Source: Persicaria tinctoria (Eukaryota; Streptophyta; Magnoliopsida; Caryophyllales; Polygonaceae). From it: DNA of 64,000 nucleotides. A program made the translations under genes and the position numbers. Shown here one piece after another: positions 1-12,660 of this stretch (position 1 is its first letter; the number at the start of each line of letters is the position of its first letter). The stretch is from assembly GCA_037127255.1 (NCBI GenBank), contig JBANSL010000018.1, positions 19,627,175 to 19,691,174 on the forward strand. Reading direction: 5' to 3'. Below the pieces are notes generated by a model that saw only the letters and a list, made by a program, of their open reading frames with translations, searched no databases and was not told the DNA's origin.

Positions 1-2940
1 GATCATCTCCCTCTTCGGGAGCGACATCGTCACTTCTGATCCCGCTGTTGTTGAGCACATCCTCAAGTCCAGTTTTCATAACTACGGCAAAGTACGTTAT
101 CTCTCTCTCTCTCTCTCTCTCTCCATTAGAGGATTTAGAGGTGAAAATCGGAGGTATTTGGGATAAGAGTGGTTCGGGTTTCGGGTAATGTTAAATAATT
201 TGATAATTTGGGTTGGGTTGGGTTGAATCGAGTTTATACCCATTTCGAATTTTGTTATCTCGGGTTTCGGTTATTTCAATTATTTGTTATTTTAACATTT
301 GTTTTTAATTTTTTTTCTTTCTAAAATGTATAAAGTTCAGGTTATTTTGGATTTCGGTTATAATGACTTCGGGTGATTTCAGATGAATCAGGTTAGAGTT
401 AATTTCAGTTATCGGTTATCGGGTCAATTTCGATTACCTAGATCAAAATGGGATTGTAGTATTGTACTAAGTTTTCAGGTATTCAAGTCAATTAGCTCGG
501 GGGTTCAGGTCGGGTTTTGCCGGCTCTACATCTCCATATATATATTTAAGGCCAAATTTTAGAAAATCACCCTTTAAATACACTATTGGCACAAAACCAC
601 CCTTTAAATTGAAAATTCGAAGAAACCATCCTTAAAAAGCTAGATGCTTGCAAAAGACCACTCATCTCACTTTTCCGTTAAGAATGCTCTTAGATGTGTG
701 AAATTAGCATTTTGCACTTGTACTTTTGATATATTTGAAGGGTAAAGAGGGATCGCCCTTCATTACAAGGGTAATTTTGCACTTGTAATTTGAGAAGAGG
801 ATTGCGAGGTGAAAAACGAACACCTAGGATAACTTCAAACCAACTAAATCAATAATAAACCACTTGGGAATTGCCAAGAGATGAACTAAGATATTGGTGA
901 TGAAGAGGCAAAATAATAATTTTGTACTTTTAACTTAAAACTTAATGTAAAAGATGAGATGAGTGGTCTTTTGCAAACATCTAATTTTTAAAGGGTGTTT
1001 TTTTGGAATTTTTAATTTACGAGGTGGTTTTGTACAAAATAATGTATTTAAGAGGTGATTTCCTAGAATTTGACATATATTTAATTTCACGATAAGTAAT
1101 TTGGTCATTTGGTTTTGGTTGGGTTGAATCGAGTTTATACTCATTTTGGATTTTGATTATCTCAGGTTTCAGCTATTTCAAGTCTTATAAAATTTCGGTT
1201 GAATCGGGTTCAACTCATTGGGACTTGGGGTCAATTTCGGTTAGTCGGGTCAAAATGGGTCAGGTCGATTTCCAGGTATTGAGGTTAATCGGTTTCGGAC
1301 AGGTTTGAATCGGGTTTTGCCGGCTCTATCGTCTCCCTATACGTTTAATGTACTGTTGGGGATTTGATGCTTGTTTTTGTGAAATTGAAAGCTGTTTCTG
1401 CTAAAATTCAGGGGTTGCACAACTACAGAAACCTAAGAGACCTGCTTGGTGATGGGATTTTCGCCGTTGACGGCGACAAATGGAGACAACAAAGGAAGGT
1501 CTCCAGCCATGAATTCTCCACCAAGAACTTGAGGGACTTCAGCAGCCATATCTTCCGTCGCAACGCAGCTAAACTAGCTACATTGTTTGCAGATGCCGCG
1601 ATTTCCAATCGAATAGTTGATATCCAAGTGAGTCTTCACAACTTATTGTCTGATTCACATGAAAAGTACATAAAGTTATAAGCAATTGATTGTCTTTTGA
1701 AGGATTTGTTCATGAAATCTACACTAGACTCCATATTCAAAGTCGCGTTTGGGGTTGATCTTGATAGCATGTGTGGCTCTAGCGAGCAAGGAGCCGAATT
1801 TCGTCATGCTTTTGATGAAGCCAGCACGTTTATAGCTCGCCGATATGTTGATGTGTTATGGCCGATCAAGAAGTATCTGAACATTGGCACGGAAGCCATG
1901 TTGAAGAAGAATGTAGACATCATCGACACTTTCGTGTACAAGCTCATACAGAACAAGGTTGAGCAAGTGCAGCAGCTGGGCGATTCATCGGTAAGTAAAC
2001 CAGCAGACCGATCCTGGCCATTCGTAGTTTGTCGTCTTGAAGTCGCTTGTAATCCCTTGGAGCGAACAATGCAGATCAAGAAAGATGATATACTGTCGCG
2101 ATTTCTGCAACTGGGTGATGTCGAACCCAAATACTTGAGAGATATCATACTGAATTTCGTGATCGCTGGGAAGGACACAACCGCGGGCACCCTTTCATGG
2201 TTTATCTACATGCTCTGCAAGCACCCGGATGAACAAGAGAAGGTTTCGGAGGAGATAAAGAACGCAACCAAGGTGGATTCGGTCTCAAACTATGCCGACT
2301 TTGTGACCAGTTTGCAGGATGATTCTCTGGGAGCGATGCAGTATCTTCATGCTGCTCTAACCGAGACTCTCAGGCTGTATCCGGCTGTTCCTTCGGTGCT
2401 GTGCAATTCACTCGTTTCTCGTTATCGCTAATACTATGGCATCTCTCGGCTTTTTTCCCATTTCACATGTTAATCCATACAGGATCCGAAGGTATGCTTC
2501 GCGGATGACACGCACCCTGATGGGTTCAGTGTGCATAAAGGGGAGATGGTGTACTATCATCCATATGCAATGGGAAGGATGAGATCCATTTGGGGCGACG
2601 ACGCTGAGTGCTTCAAACCGGAAAGGTGGCTTGGTGAGACTGGCATGTTCCAGCAAGAGAGCCCCTTCAAGTTTACAGCATTCCAGGTATGTAGAACAAT
2701 ATTTTGATGCTGAAGAATGCAAGAAAAATGCACTGAGCTGTTGAGTTTTTGCAGGCCGGTCCAAGAATTTGCTTGGGGAAGGAATTCGCATACAGGCAGA
2801 TGAAGATCTTCTCAGCTGTTCTATTGAGCAGCTTCAGATTCAGACTTGCTGATCAAAAGAAGCCTGTGAATTACAAGACCATGTTAAATCTCCACATTCA
2901 TGGTGGCCTACACATTGAAGTCCTACGCCGATGGTACTAA
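1..2940 (+). CDS. CYP704: Cytochrome P450, CYP704 (704C1-like), copy 1; 5' end outside window
   Basis: Haem-thiolate monooxygenase. CYP704 proteins belong to the CYP86 clan and typically hydroxylate fatty acids at the ER membrane; the substrate here is inferred only. Exons: 1-91 (end of exon 1), 1412-1627, 1703-1990, 2075-2395, 2483-2686, 2755-2940. All junctions are GT-AG and phase 0. Exon 4 carries the I-helix motif AGKDTT and the ETLR of the ExxR motif. Exon 5 carries PERW. The haem loop FQAGPRICLG spans the exon 5/6 junction. No stop or frameshift was seen in the visible exons. Position 1 corresponds to codon 70 of copy 2, so the N-terminal anchor lies outside. Intron 3 (1991-2074, 84 bp) lacks the in-frame TGA seen in copies 2 and 3 and reads open. 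Exons 3-6 have the same lengths as in copy 2, exactly 23000 bp away. Probably functional. Confidence 0.88.
550..1074. mobile_element. Mutator-like MITE in intron 1 of P450 copy 1
   Basis: The ends (GGCCAAATTTTAGAAAATCA and the complement of the segment ending at 1074) form imperfect inverted repeats of about 110 bp. Both sides carry an ATATATTTAA flank, consistent with a 9-10 bp target duplication. Copies 2 and 3 carry the same element at the same intron site (22957-24129 and 33310-34140), enlarged there by further insertions. The insertion therefore predates the gene duplications. Confidence 0.65.
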
Positions 2941-3993
2941 ACACATCTAGAGCTTGTAGATAAATACCGAGCTTCCCCCCCCCCCCCCCCCCCCCCCCCC
3001 ACTTCAGCTATATCACAATGTCAAAACGCAGGTCAGTTGAATGCAAACAAAGAGATTGTTTGTGTTTGATTCAGTTTATGATCTCGGGTATCTTCATCTG
3101 TGCTGATTAATCCATGATCTTCATGCCTTTTAAGAGTTGATGATATAACAAAACCACTTCAAATAAGCGGAATGGGTCTCATCTATTACACTTGTAGAAC
3201 AATTTATTAGATACTGCTTAAATGCAATCGTTCTCAGAAAGCTCGCTTTGAAGCCGATACAAACACAAACACCTGTGGGAAGATGTCACTATAGGCCTAC
3301 ATTTTCAGATAACAAACACCGCGGGCACAATGGAAGTGATATATTCCGTTAAAAGAAGAGAGAGTTCAATAAAGAAAACACAGCTAGTTGATTTCAGTCT
3401 CTGGTTTGCAGCTGAAACTGTGAAATTCAGTGTGTTGCAGGAGGGAGTGCAAGAAAGAGTATTTGTATCACTGTTATTTCAGAATTTTAATTGTGCCTGC
3501 ATTAAGTTGAGAGAGGAAAATTTTATTTTTCTTTAAAAAAATAAAAAACCTGATATTGGATCTGTATTTTTATCCATTTAGTTCAGATCAGCTGTTTTGT
3601 ATGATGTGCAAATGCATATTTATAGGCATATATGTTAAAATAAAAACCCAAATTTTATTCTAATACAGCCTTTTATGTTCCTTATAGCCAAAAACATAAC
3701 ACCTTACAAAGCATGAATCAAACATAAACTAACTTGTACAACATCATCATCATAGGAGCAGTCTGAACAGTATTAACATACATAATATTTTTTTTCATTA
3801 TGAATTCACAAGAGCAAAGCACTGAATGCAATTAATGAAACATTACCATATACAGCGGGATTCCACTGGCGGCTTGGTTGTTGTTGTTGTTGTTACCACA
3901 TACCTCTCTGTGAAGGTTAGCAGCTCCAGTTGGGTATTCAAATGGAAGCCAATTGAACTGATGATCGTGTTTAATTGATCAGCACACCAAACA
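2941..3993. other. 3' flank of P450 copy 1, shared with copies 2 and 3
   Basis: Noncoding DNA. It starts with a run of 26 C (2975-3000). The rest is closely similar to 36170-37184 downstream of copy 3. Downstream of copy 2 only the distal half survives (26031-26536). Short ORFs here are not conserved as proteins. Confidence 0.7.
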
Positions 3994-4083
3994 CTATCTG
4001 TAGAGGAATTCAACATGGAGGCCGCTATCAATGTGAATTGTGAAGATTAATCATCATCTTGTAAGTGACGGGCTTGCTCTGAC
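3994..4083 (-). pseudogene. Relic of the last exon of an inverted P450 (block 1)
   Basis: On the minus strand this stretch matches the last part of exon 6 of copy 4, from about the residues QSKPVTYK to the stop codon (complement of 3994-3996). It contains an extra 7 bp relative to the equivalent relic at 26537-26619. Homology to the copy 4 locus continues past the stop through the intergenic DNA, then ends abruptly near 4083 in unrelated sequence. It is the stump of a tail-to-tail partner gene, as copy 4 is to copy 3. Confidence 0.75.
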
Positions 4084-4414
4084 AGATAGACTAATGCCTC
4101 GTAATTTTATTCATAAAATTAAAAAGCATTGCCCCGTATGAATGATTGAGTTCATCACTTCGCTAATAATCCCCAATTTGATCTACGGATAATTTCAGGA
4201 TAAAATCTCAATTTTTATTTCAAAACCCTAGCTATCGAATCAATTAAGCAATTCAAACAATTAATCGAAGAAGAGGAGGAGAAGAACATGACCTTGGAGT
4301 TACAAGGGAGGAGCGATTGAAGGTGATCGAGATAAGAGTTGATCCTCTCCCTCCGCCACCTTGTGAGAGTCGATCGACGCATTCAATGATACACAAGCGC
4401 AGCGGCGACTATGG

Positions 4415-4740
4415 AGGGGCGGCTTGGGCGGCGTTCCTGGCTGCAAAAGAGAGGAATCCGGCGGAGGAGGGCGGGGGCTGAGCCATAGCCTGAGCCGACG
4501 AAGAACGCCGACGGATCCGACGCTGGTGAGGAAGACCGAAGACGACGAAGGCGGTGATGGCCACGAGGTCGCAGAGGGTTTCTCGGTCGGAGAAGGAGCG
4601 GCCAAGGAGGACGAGGGGCTGATCGGAGGGGCGGAGGAAGTAGAGGAAGGTCCAGGCGGAGAGGAGGGCGAGGAGGAGGCAGAACGGGTGGGACGTGGGA
4701 GAGGAGGGCGAGGAGGAGGAGGAGGAGAAATCGCACGCAG
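4415..4740 (-). pseudogene. PRA1-family protein fragment (broken), block 1
   Basis: Minus strand. The same segment in block 2 (26945-27265) encodes a PRA1-like stretch: a hydrophobic helix, then FLYFLRPSDQPLVLLGRSF, then SDRETL, with a second frame giving VFLTSVGSV and a GFLSF-like tail. PRA1 proteins are small prenylated-Rab receptors of the ER/Golgi. The N-terminal half is absent, the frame is broken and the second membrane hairpin is missing, so this is a relic. In block 1 the reading frame is further disrupted. The family call rests on my recognition of the motif. Confidence 0.55.
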
Positions 4741-5032
4741 AGTAGATTGGGAGAATGAAGGGGTCAAGGGGCTAAAAAATACGGAGTATTCAAGAGGGTC
4801 TAGCACACCTAATAAAAAAAAGAAGGAGGCTAATCACCTAATTAAATATGTTTAGGGTCTAAATCACTAAATTCTCTCAATAAAAAACATATTAAGTGCA
4901 TAATTTAAGAAGGAATAAAAAAAGGGAGAGTTTGTGAAATATCCAAAAAAATTATCCTAATTTTGCACAAATTGTTGGAGTGTCCATCTTGTCAATAACA
5001 ATTTTATCATCTTGCCTATAGTCTCACTTTTT

Positions 5033-6969
<1,937 letters not shown>

Positions 6970-7717
6970 CTATATATATATATGGGCTAGTTCTAGTGTA
7001 CTTGATTAAAGGAAATTAGTGGTTGAGATTGAAAGACAACTTTACCTTTTTTTAAATAAGGAAATGGCGGGACCCACCAATTTTTTTCCTTCACTTGCTG
7101 ATGGAATGGAGCGTGGGTACGAGGGTGGATTGGTGTTGTTATAAATTTGTGGGACCTAGTTAAATTTTTTTTCAATAAATTATTATTCGATAGTATCACT
7201 AAATTATTCGATCATATCAATTGATTATGCGATAGTATTGATAGATTATTCTAATCAGGTAACACGCTAAAAATGCCTTGAATTTTTAACTAAAAATTAT
7301 TCGATGGTACCGCTTGATTATTCAACGGTATTACTTGATTATTCGATGATATCGCTTGATTATTCGGTTGCTTATGCTATTTTAACAAATAACTAAAAAT
7401 GACTAAAAATTATTCGATGATATCACTTGATTATTCGACGGTATTACTAGATTATTCAATTGTATCGTCGGATTATTCAATCATATCGATGGTTTATTCG
7501 ATGGTATCCATTTGCCACAAGATGAGCGGTTATTTTTTCTTCGCATTATTCGATAGTATCACTGGGTTATTCGATCGTATCGATGAATTATTCGATCGTA
7601 TCAATGGATTATGCAATAGTATCGATTGATTATTCTAATCTGCTACCACCCTGAAAACGCCCTGAACTATTTATCCAAAATTATTCGATGACATCATTTG
7701 ATTATTCGATGGTATCG
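6970..7717. repeat. Second TTATTCG minisatellite region (21-bp units)
   Basis: After a TA tract and about 180 bp resembling the subterminal part of the element at 5344-6969 (GGGACCCACC motif), 7160-7717 consists of degenerate 21-bp units with the core ATTATTCGATGGTATCACTT. It is cut at 7718 by an LTR. The open frame through it (7399-7629) is a by-product of a 21-bp period and not a gene. Confidence 0.7.
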
Positions 7718-8290
7718 TGATAGGATAAAACCTACACCCACAAGTGTATGGGATTCAGTTGTAGTAATCAAGTGTCGTATCCACAAGGACCAGAGGAATA
7801 TCGATTGTCAATTTCAAACTAGTTCGACTAAGCCCAAAAGTAACGAACAATTTGAGGGGAAATGTGTGTGTAAAAATAGAATTCTAAGCACTTAAGGGTT
7901 CTAAATTGGTTGCTTGAAACCGAAAGGAGATCGTTAACCAATTTAGACACATTCGCTTCGATTCCGAAAGGAGCTTTGCGATTACCTTAGACAGTCTACC
8001 TTCACTTTTGAGTTAGAAATCGTTCAAGCGAGAATATATTTTGGTCTATTGAGGATGCATCGTTGGTGAATCCCTAGCCCTAGAATATCTTCCCTACATA
8101 TATTTCTCATCATTTTTACCGGTGTTTTCTATTTTTACACACACATTTCCCCTCAAATTGTTCGTTACTTTTGGGCTTAGTCGAACTAGTTTGAAATTGA
8201 CAATCGATATTCCTCCGGTCCTTGTGGATACGACACTTGATTACTACAACTGAATCCCATACACTTGTGGGTGTAGGTTTTATCCTATCA
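7718..8290 (+). repeat. 5' LTR with long internal inverted repeat
   Basis: The first ~165 bp (7718-7883) and the last ~165 bp (8128-8290) are near-perfect reverse complements, so the LTR could fold into a long hairpin. The right part ends immediately before the PBS. The sequence around 8040 (GAGGATGCATCGTTGGTGAA) has a relative in the solo LTR at 52331-58032. Confidence 0.75.
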
Positions 8291-8296
8291 AGTTTT

Positions 8297-8314
8297 TGGC
8301 GCCGTTGCCGGGGA
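8297..8314 (+). promoter_or_regulatory. Primer-binding site of the gypsy-like element
   Basis: TGGCGCCGTTGCCGGGGA, six bases after the LTR end; the usual PBS sequence of plant Athila/Tat-type elements. Confidence 0.8.
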
Positions 8315-8420
8315 CCGGTGCTAGTATCGATCGTCTTTTTGACAACTAGTTCACTAAGTTCTTTTTGTTGCTTTGATTTTCTTTCTTTTTGTTTTTGGTT
8401 TTAGATATGCTCTTTTGAAG

Positions 8421-9335
8421 ATGAGTCATGTTCCCTTCTGTGATGTTTGTGCATCTTTTGGTCATGCCACTCGTGATCATCAGTTCTTTGTTTATGGGAC
8501 ATATGCCTATTGCGAGTTTTGTGGTGGTTTTGGACACACAATTACTGAATGCCCGGTTTTGCTAGCTCCCACCTCTCATGATGCAGATTTCATGTACCGC
8601 ATTTGCAATCCTGATGGGCATTATGAGTGGGAGCACACTTATGAAAGAGAATCAGTCGAGCTTGAGTGCCAAACTTCGCAACCTTCTCCTGATCCAGAGC
8701 CTTATTCACATTCATCCATTGATGAGCTAGTCGCTAGGATAGCAGAGCTGAAAGCTGAATTAGCGCAACATACATTGAATGCTCTAGCTATTCCGGAGAG
8801 TCTCCCAATCCAAACAGATGTCAGTGACAATGAAAATTGCACTGGTGTTTCTTTTGAGATTGAGGAAATTTTGGAAGAGCATGTGCAGTTGATGGAGCCA
8901 GAGATTGATTTTGAGGAGGATGAACCCAAAGAAGAGCCCCAATTTGTTGTTCACCAAGCATACATGGTGCCATCACTGTTTTATGAAGGGATGGTTCAAG
9001 AAAATGTTGATCAACAATTTGGGGCATTTGCTGGAATGCTTGCAAAATGGCACAAGGAGGAGATATCAAATGAAGTTCCTGTCGACATACCGCCTCCCAT
9101 CAAGTCCCAAGAGGTGATCTTATTATTTGAAGACGGTGGTGAAAATGAAGGCACAAAGGGCCAATGGGATGAGAAGAGGAGGAGCACACGCCTGTGGAGC
9201 TTGAGCAAAAAGCGATCTAAATCATGTCGCTTCAAGAAGACTCTGCTGGAAGGATGGGACGAGCGATGGACCGTTCATTCGGGTCGATTTAAGCTTCTTG
9301 AAGGTAATAAGGGTCGGCTTCAGACCTTAAACTAG
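8421..9335 (+). CDS. Zinc-knuckle ORF of a non-autonomous LTR element (304 aa)
   Basis: ATG at 8421, stop TAG at 9333-9335, uninterrupted. Near the N terminus are two knuckle-like motifs: CDVCASFGHATRDH (CX2CX4HX4H, a variant) and CEFCGGFGHTITEC (a canonical CX2CX4HX4C). These are followed by a short heptad-like stretch (DELVARIAELKAELAQ), an acidic middle and a basic C terminus (SLSKKRSKSCRFKK). The knuckles suggest nucleic-acid binding, as in Gag or a Gag-derived accessory protein; no capsid, protease or RT domain is present. It lies between the PBS and polypurine tracts, so it belongs to the element and not to the host. An open frame this long in a truncated element suggests recent insertion or selection on the family. 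Confidence 0.6.
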   Translation: MSHVPFCDVCASFGHATRDHQFFVYGTYAYCEFCGGFGHTITECPVLLAPTSHDADFMYRICNPDGHYEWEHTYERESVELECQTSQPSPDPEPYSHSSIDELVARIAELKAELAQHTLNALAIPESLPIQTDVSDNENCTGVSFEIEEILEEHVQLMEPEIDFEEDEPKEEPQFVVHQAYMVPSLFYEGMVQENVDQQFGAFAGMLAKWHKEEISNEVPVDIPPPIKSQEVILLFEDGGENEGTKGQWDEKRRSTRLWSLSKKRSKSCRFKKTLLEGWDERWTVHSGRFKLLEGNKGRLQTLN

Positions 9336-9705
9336 CGCTTTTCGGGAGGCAACCCGAGGTATGTTTTCTTTATTTTTAGTTTTCAGTTTTTTTTTCTTTT
9401 GTTTTTTTTTAGGTTGATTTGCAAAAGTGCAAGTATGGGGTGGAGAGTGCGCTATATTGAGAATATTGTTTGTGTTTTGAGCTGAATTGAAGGTGTTTGA
9501 CACCTATCTACTAACCCCCATCTTGCCGAGTTTGTTGCTTGTTTGTGTTGGTTGTCTTGCCTAGGTTTGGACGCGGATGGCTCTAACTTGGCTACCTTCA
9601 AGACACCCGATCTATCAGTTGAAATTGTGAGTATTCACATCTCTTACTTGATTATTTTGCACATTGAGGACAATGCTTTGTCTAAGTATGGGGTGGGGGT
9701 GAATA

Positions 9706-10380
9706 CTTCACAATTTTTGCAGTTTTTGTATCTATTTGGCCCGCGCTTATTGGAATATTTTATGACTGCTTGAGCACTCGCTCCGGCCCGCGCTTATTCT
9801 ATTTGGCCCGCGCTCATAGGGTGATTTTTGTAATTTAACAAAAAATTCATCCCTTTCCTCACGATTTATGCGAAGAGGAAAGGTTGGCCGCCTCGCCGCC
9901 TCCACCTCCGATCGCACTCGCTCCGGCCACTCAACCTCGCTCCGCTCGCTCGACCTCAATTTCGTCTCGAGGGGATCTTGGATCGGATCGAGATCCCGCG
10001 CGAACTCTGGCGACCAGAGGAGGAGCGACGACGGTGACGACAAGGAGGAGATCAGCTTCAGATCGAGCGATCGATGGGGCGTTGGATCGAGCGATCGATG
10101 GAATCAGAGATGATGATGGATGAAATCAATCTCATGATCCAATTACTCTCCGAATCAGATCTATGGCGAAATGCATCCTGCTCCCTCCCGAGGAGATCGT
10201 CAGGTTCGAGCGCTTCAAGGAATTGCCAGGTTCGAGCCTCTCACCATCTCTCGATCTCAAATCCGAGCGGATGCGAGATCTGGAGGATCACCCCGAGGAG
10301 ATCTCGGATCTAGATCCACCGAGGAGATCTCGGATCTCAGAGAAAGGGCCCCCACACGAACCCCGACGATTGCAATTCAC
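9706..10380 (+). other. GC-rich gene-like sequence, interrupted by hAT element
   Basis: GC-rich stretch unlike its AT-rich surroundings. It contains short open frames in several registers, for example one beginning MAKCILLPPEEIVRFERFKE at 10163, ending at a possible GT donor. The sequence resumes after the hAT element at 11426 (METDSKTEVDGG...). No domain recognised. Possibly a fragment of a host gene or a captured exon. Confidence 0.35.
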
Positions 10381-11417
10381 TAGGAGTGTTATTCGAGTCG
10401 AACGAGCCGAGTAGTGGGATGCTCATATTCGGCTCGTTTATATCCGAGCTCGAGCTTGGCTCCAATTTTTGTCGAGATTAGAAGTGTGCTCGAACTCGGC
10501 TCGCGAGTATTTGAACAAGCTCGAGCTCGAGCTCGTTTTGCTCATTTTTGTTCGAGCCGAGCTCGTGAGCTCGTTCGAGCTCGTTTTAGCTTTGCTGCTC
10601 GTTTTGCAAGAAACTTGCTTTGAACTCGTTTTTTGAGCTCGTTTTTGAAGCGGTGAAGAGGAAGACTGGGGCAAAAGGAGATGACTGACAGAGATCGAGA
10701 GGCAAAGAGGAAGCCTCAACGACGGGAGATGGCTGGTGGAGTCGTGGAGAATGAAGATGATTGAAGGCGAAGATTTGGGCGATGGAGGACTTGATTGGAA
10801 GCGAGATTGAAGATGAATGGAGGTGAAGAGCTGAAGAGTCGGAGATCTCAGACTTGGCGATGGAGGATTGGAGGCGACATTGAAGATGAGTGGAGGCAGA
10901 GATCTGGGCGATGGAGGACTTGACTAGAGGCGAGATTGAAGATGACGGGAAGCGAAGAGCCGAAGAGATGGAGATCTCAGATCGGGCGACGAACGAATGG
11001 AGGCGAAGAGCCAAAGAGATGGAGATCTCAGATCAGGCGACTGGAGGCGAGACTGAAGATGAGATTGAAGATGAGTGAAGACGGAGATCTCAGGTTTGCC
11101 GATGGAGGACTGGAGGCGGAGATCTAAGGTCGAGTTACTGATCGAGGACTGAAGCCAAATTGAAGATGACTGGAGTGGAGGCGGAGCGGAGCCGGACAAG
11201 CCTAAATTGATAACCCTAAAACTAAAAGGGGGAAATCTAAGGGCAAAATTGTAATTTAAGCATTAAAAAATGAGTTATGCTAGTAGCTCGAATAAAGCTC
11301 GAGCTCGGGAAACTGCCCGTATTCGGTTCGTTTTTAAATGTGAACGAGCTCGAATCGAGTTTTTTCGAGCCGAGTACGAGCCGAATTCGAGCTACTTGTG
11401 TTCACATAACACCCCTA
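10381..11417. mobile_element. Non-autonomous hAT element, 1037 bp, 8-bp TSD
   Basis: Ends TAGGAGTGTTATTCGAG and the complement of CATAACACCCCTA, giving hAT-like termini of TAGGGGTGTTA type. Exact 8-bp target duplication CAATTCAC at 10373-10380 and 11418-11425. Both ends are rich in GAGCTCG and GAGCCGAG motifs arranged as subterminal repeats. No transposase. A related 161-bp element sits in intron 1 of P450 copy 2 (22613-22773). Confidence 0.85.
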
Positions 11418-11425
11418 CAATTCAC

Positions 11426-11800
11426 CACGAGATGGAGACCGATTCCAAGACCGAAGTCGACGGAGGGCAGCATCTGAACGCCGATTGCGAGCCTGCACCA
11501 CAGAATCCATCTACTGCTCTTTTGATTGATGACGGTGAAGATCTGAATTGCAATTACAGGTCGGTTCAAGATCGAGAGAGCAAGAGAGACGAGATCGAGA
11601 GAGCAAGAGAGATCGAGAGAGCAGCGGGATGAGGCGGAGGAGGATTGGAACTGGAGCAGTTGGAGGGAGGAGGAGAGCGATGGAGACGGTGAGAGAGAGG
11701 GAGGTTAGAGCAAGAGATCTGATCCACTTAATTGAATTAGGGTTATATGATAGACAATTTTTCAATTTGTCTAAAAAGTTGGACAATTTACCAATTTAAA
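11426..11800 (+). other. Continuation of gene-like sequence after hAT
   Basis: Open frame METDSKTEVDGGQHLNADC... from 11431, followed by GAGA-rich sequence that biases the reading frame. Not recognised. It is read together with 9706-10380 across the hAT insertion. Confidence 0.3.
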
Positions 11801-12143
11801 CAAAAAAAAAAGTGCATATTGAGCAAATTTTTTCAAAAAAAAAAAGTCTAAAAAGACTAAAGAGTTGTTGAAGATGACACTTTTCATTCCAAATCTTTTC
11901 TATTTGATAGAAAATTTGTCGATTGGAAAAAAAATAAAAATAAAAATCAATCAACCAACAACAACAATATTAATAAGTTATTTCCTTGGATAAATGCCAA
12001 TATTGACTACATTTTGTTCGAAAGACACCGAAACCAATGAGATCCGTGCTATTTCTTTTTTGAATTTACATGATATCTGGGACTGCTAATACCCGACTAA
12101 TCCATGAGCTTTGAAGTTAAAGATCAGATAAATCCTTCAGTGG
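11801..12143. other. AT-rich intergenic DNA
   Basis: Oligo-A tracts, no open frame of note, nothing recognised. Confidence 0.6.
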
Positions 12144-12650
12144 TCACCCACATGTCCTTTCTAACTGAACCAACCCGAAATAATTAAAATTCGTTCTATT
12201 TCTCAAACAATACATACGATCTTGCATTTGTAATTGTAGCTGTGGCGGTCTTGTTGCCATCATGATGTCCGTTTTGCTTGCAAATCATTGTCATTGTTCT
12301 CTTACCCACATGTCCTTTCTAACTGAACCAACCCGAAATAATTAAAATCTGTTCTATTTCTCATACAATAACAATACATACATACAATCCTGCATTTGTA
12401 ATTATAGCTGTGGCAGTCTTGTTGCAATCATGGTGTCCGTTTTGCTTGCAAATCGTTGTCATTGTTCTCTTACCCACATGTCCTTTCTAACTGAACCAAC
12501 CCGAAATAGTTAAAATCCGTTCTATTTCTCGTATAATAACAATACATACATACGATCCTGCATTTGTAATTGTAGTTGTGGCGGTCTTGTTGCCATCATG
12601 GTGTCCGTTTTGCTTTGAAATCGTTGTCATTGTTCTCTTACCCTACCCTA
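12144..12650. repeat. Three tandem copies of a 158-168 bp repeat
   Basis: The phrase CCACATGTCCTTTCTAACTG recurs at about 12148, 12306 and 12474. Each is followed by CCAACCCGAAATA, then TGCATTTGTAATT, then GTGTCCGTTTTGCTT with few changes. The three units are divergent by a few percent and noncoding. Confidence 0.9.
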
Positions 12651-12660
12651 GTAATAGCAG

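Larger units (their letters stand above)
7718..9705 (+). mobile_element. Truncated non-autonomous Ty3/gypsy-like (Athila/Tat-type) element
   Basis: A 573-bp LTR (7718-8290) starts TGATAGG and ends CCTATCA. It is followed by a primer-binding site (TGGCGCCGTTGCCGGGGA, 8297-8314), one ORF, the motif CGGGAGGCAACCCGAG (about 9345) and two polypurine tracts (AAGTATGGGGTGG near 9433 and 9689). No RT or integrase sequence and no 3' LTR were found. The PBS is that known for Athila/Tat gypsy elements. Confidence 0.72.

Noticed and set aside
1804..2190. Antisense ORF of 128 codons over P450 exons (also in the other copies)
   Set aside because: Shadow of the coding strand, repeated wherever the P450 exons occur, without a protein family.
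4300..4855. 168-codon Ser/Pro-rich ORF and 143-codon Gly/Glu-rich ORF
   Set aside because: Out-of-frame readings of the decayed PRA1-like relic.
12144..12650. CRISPR-like array
   Set aside because: Whole units repeat in tandem without unique spacers, in plant DNA.
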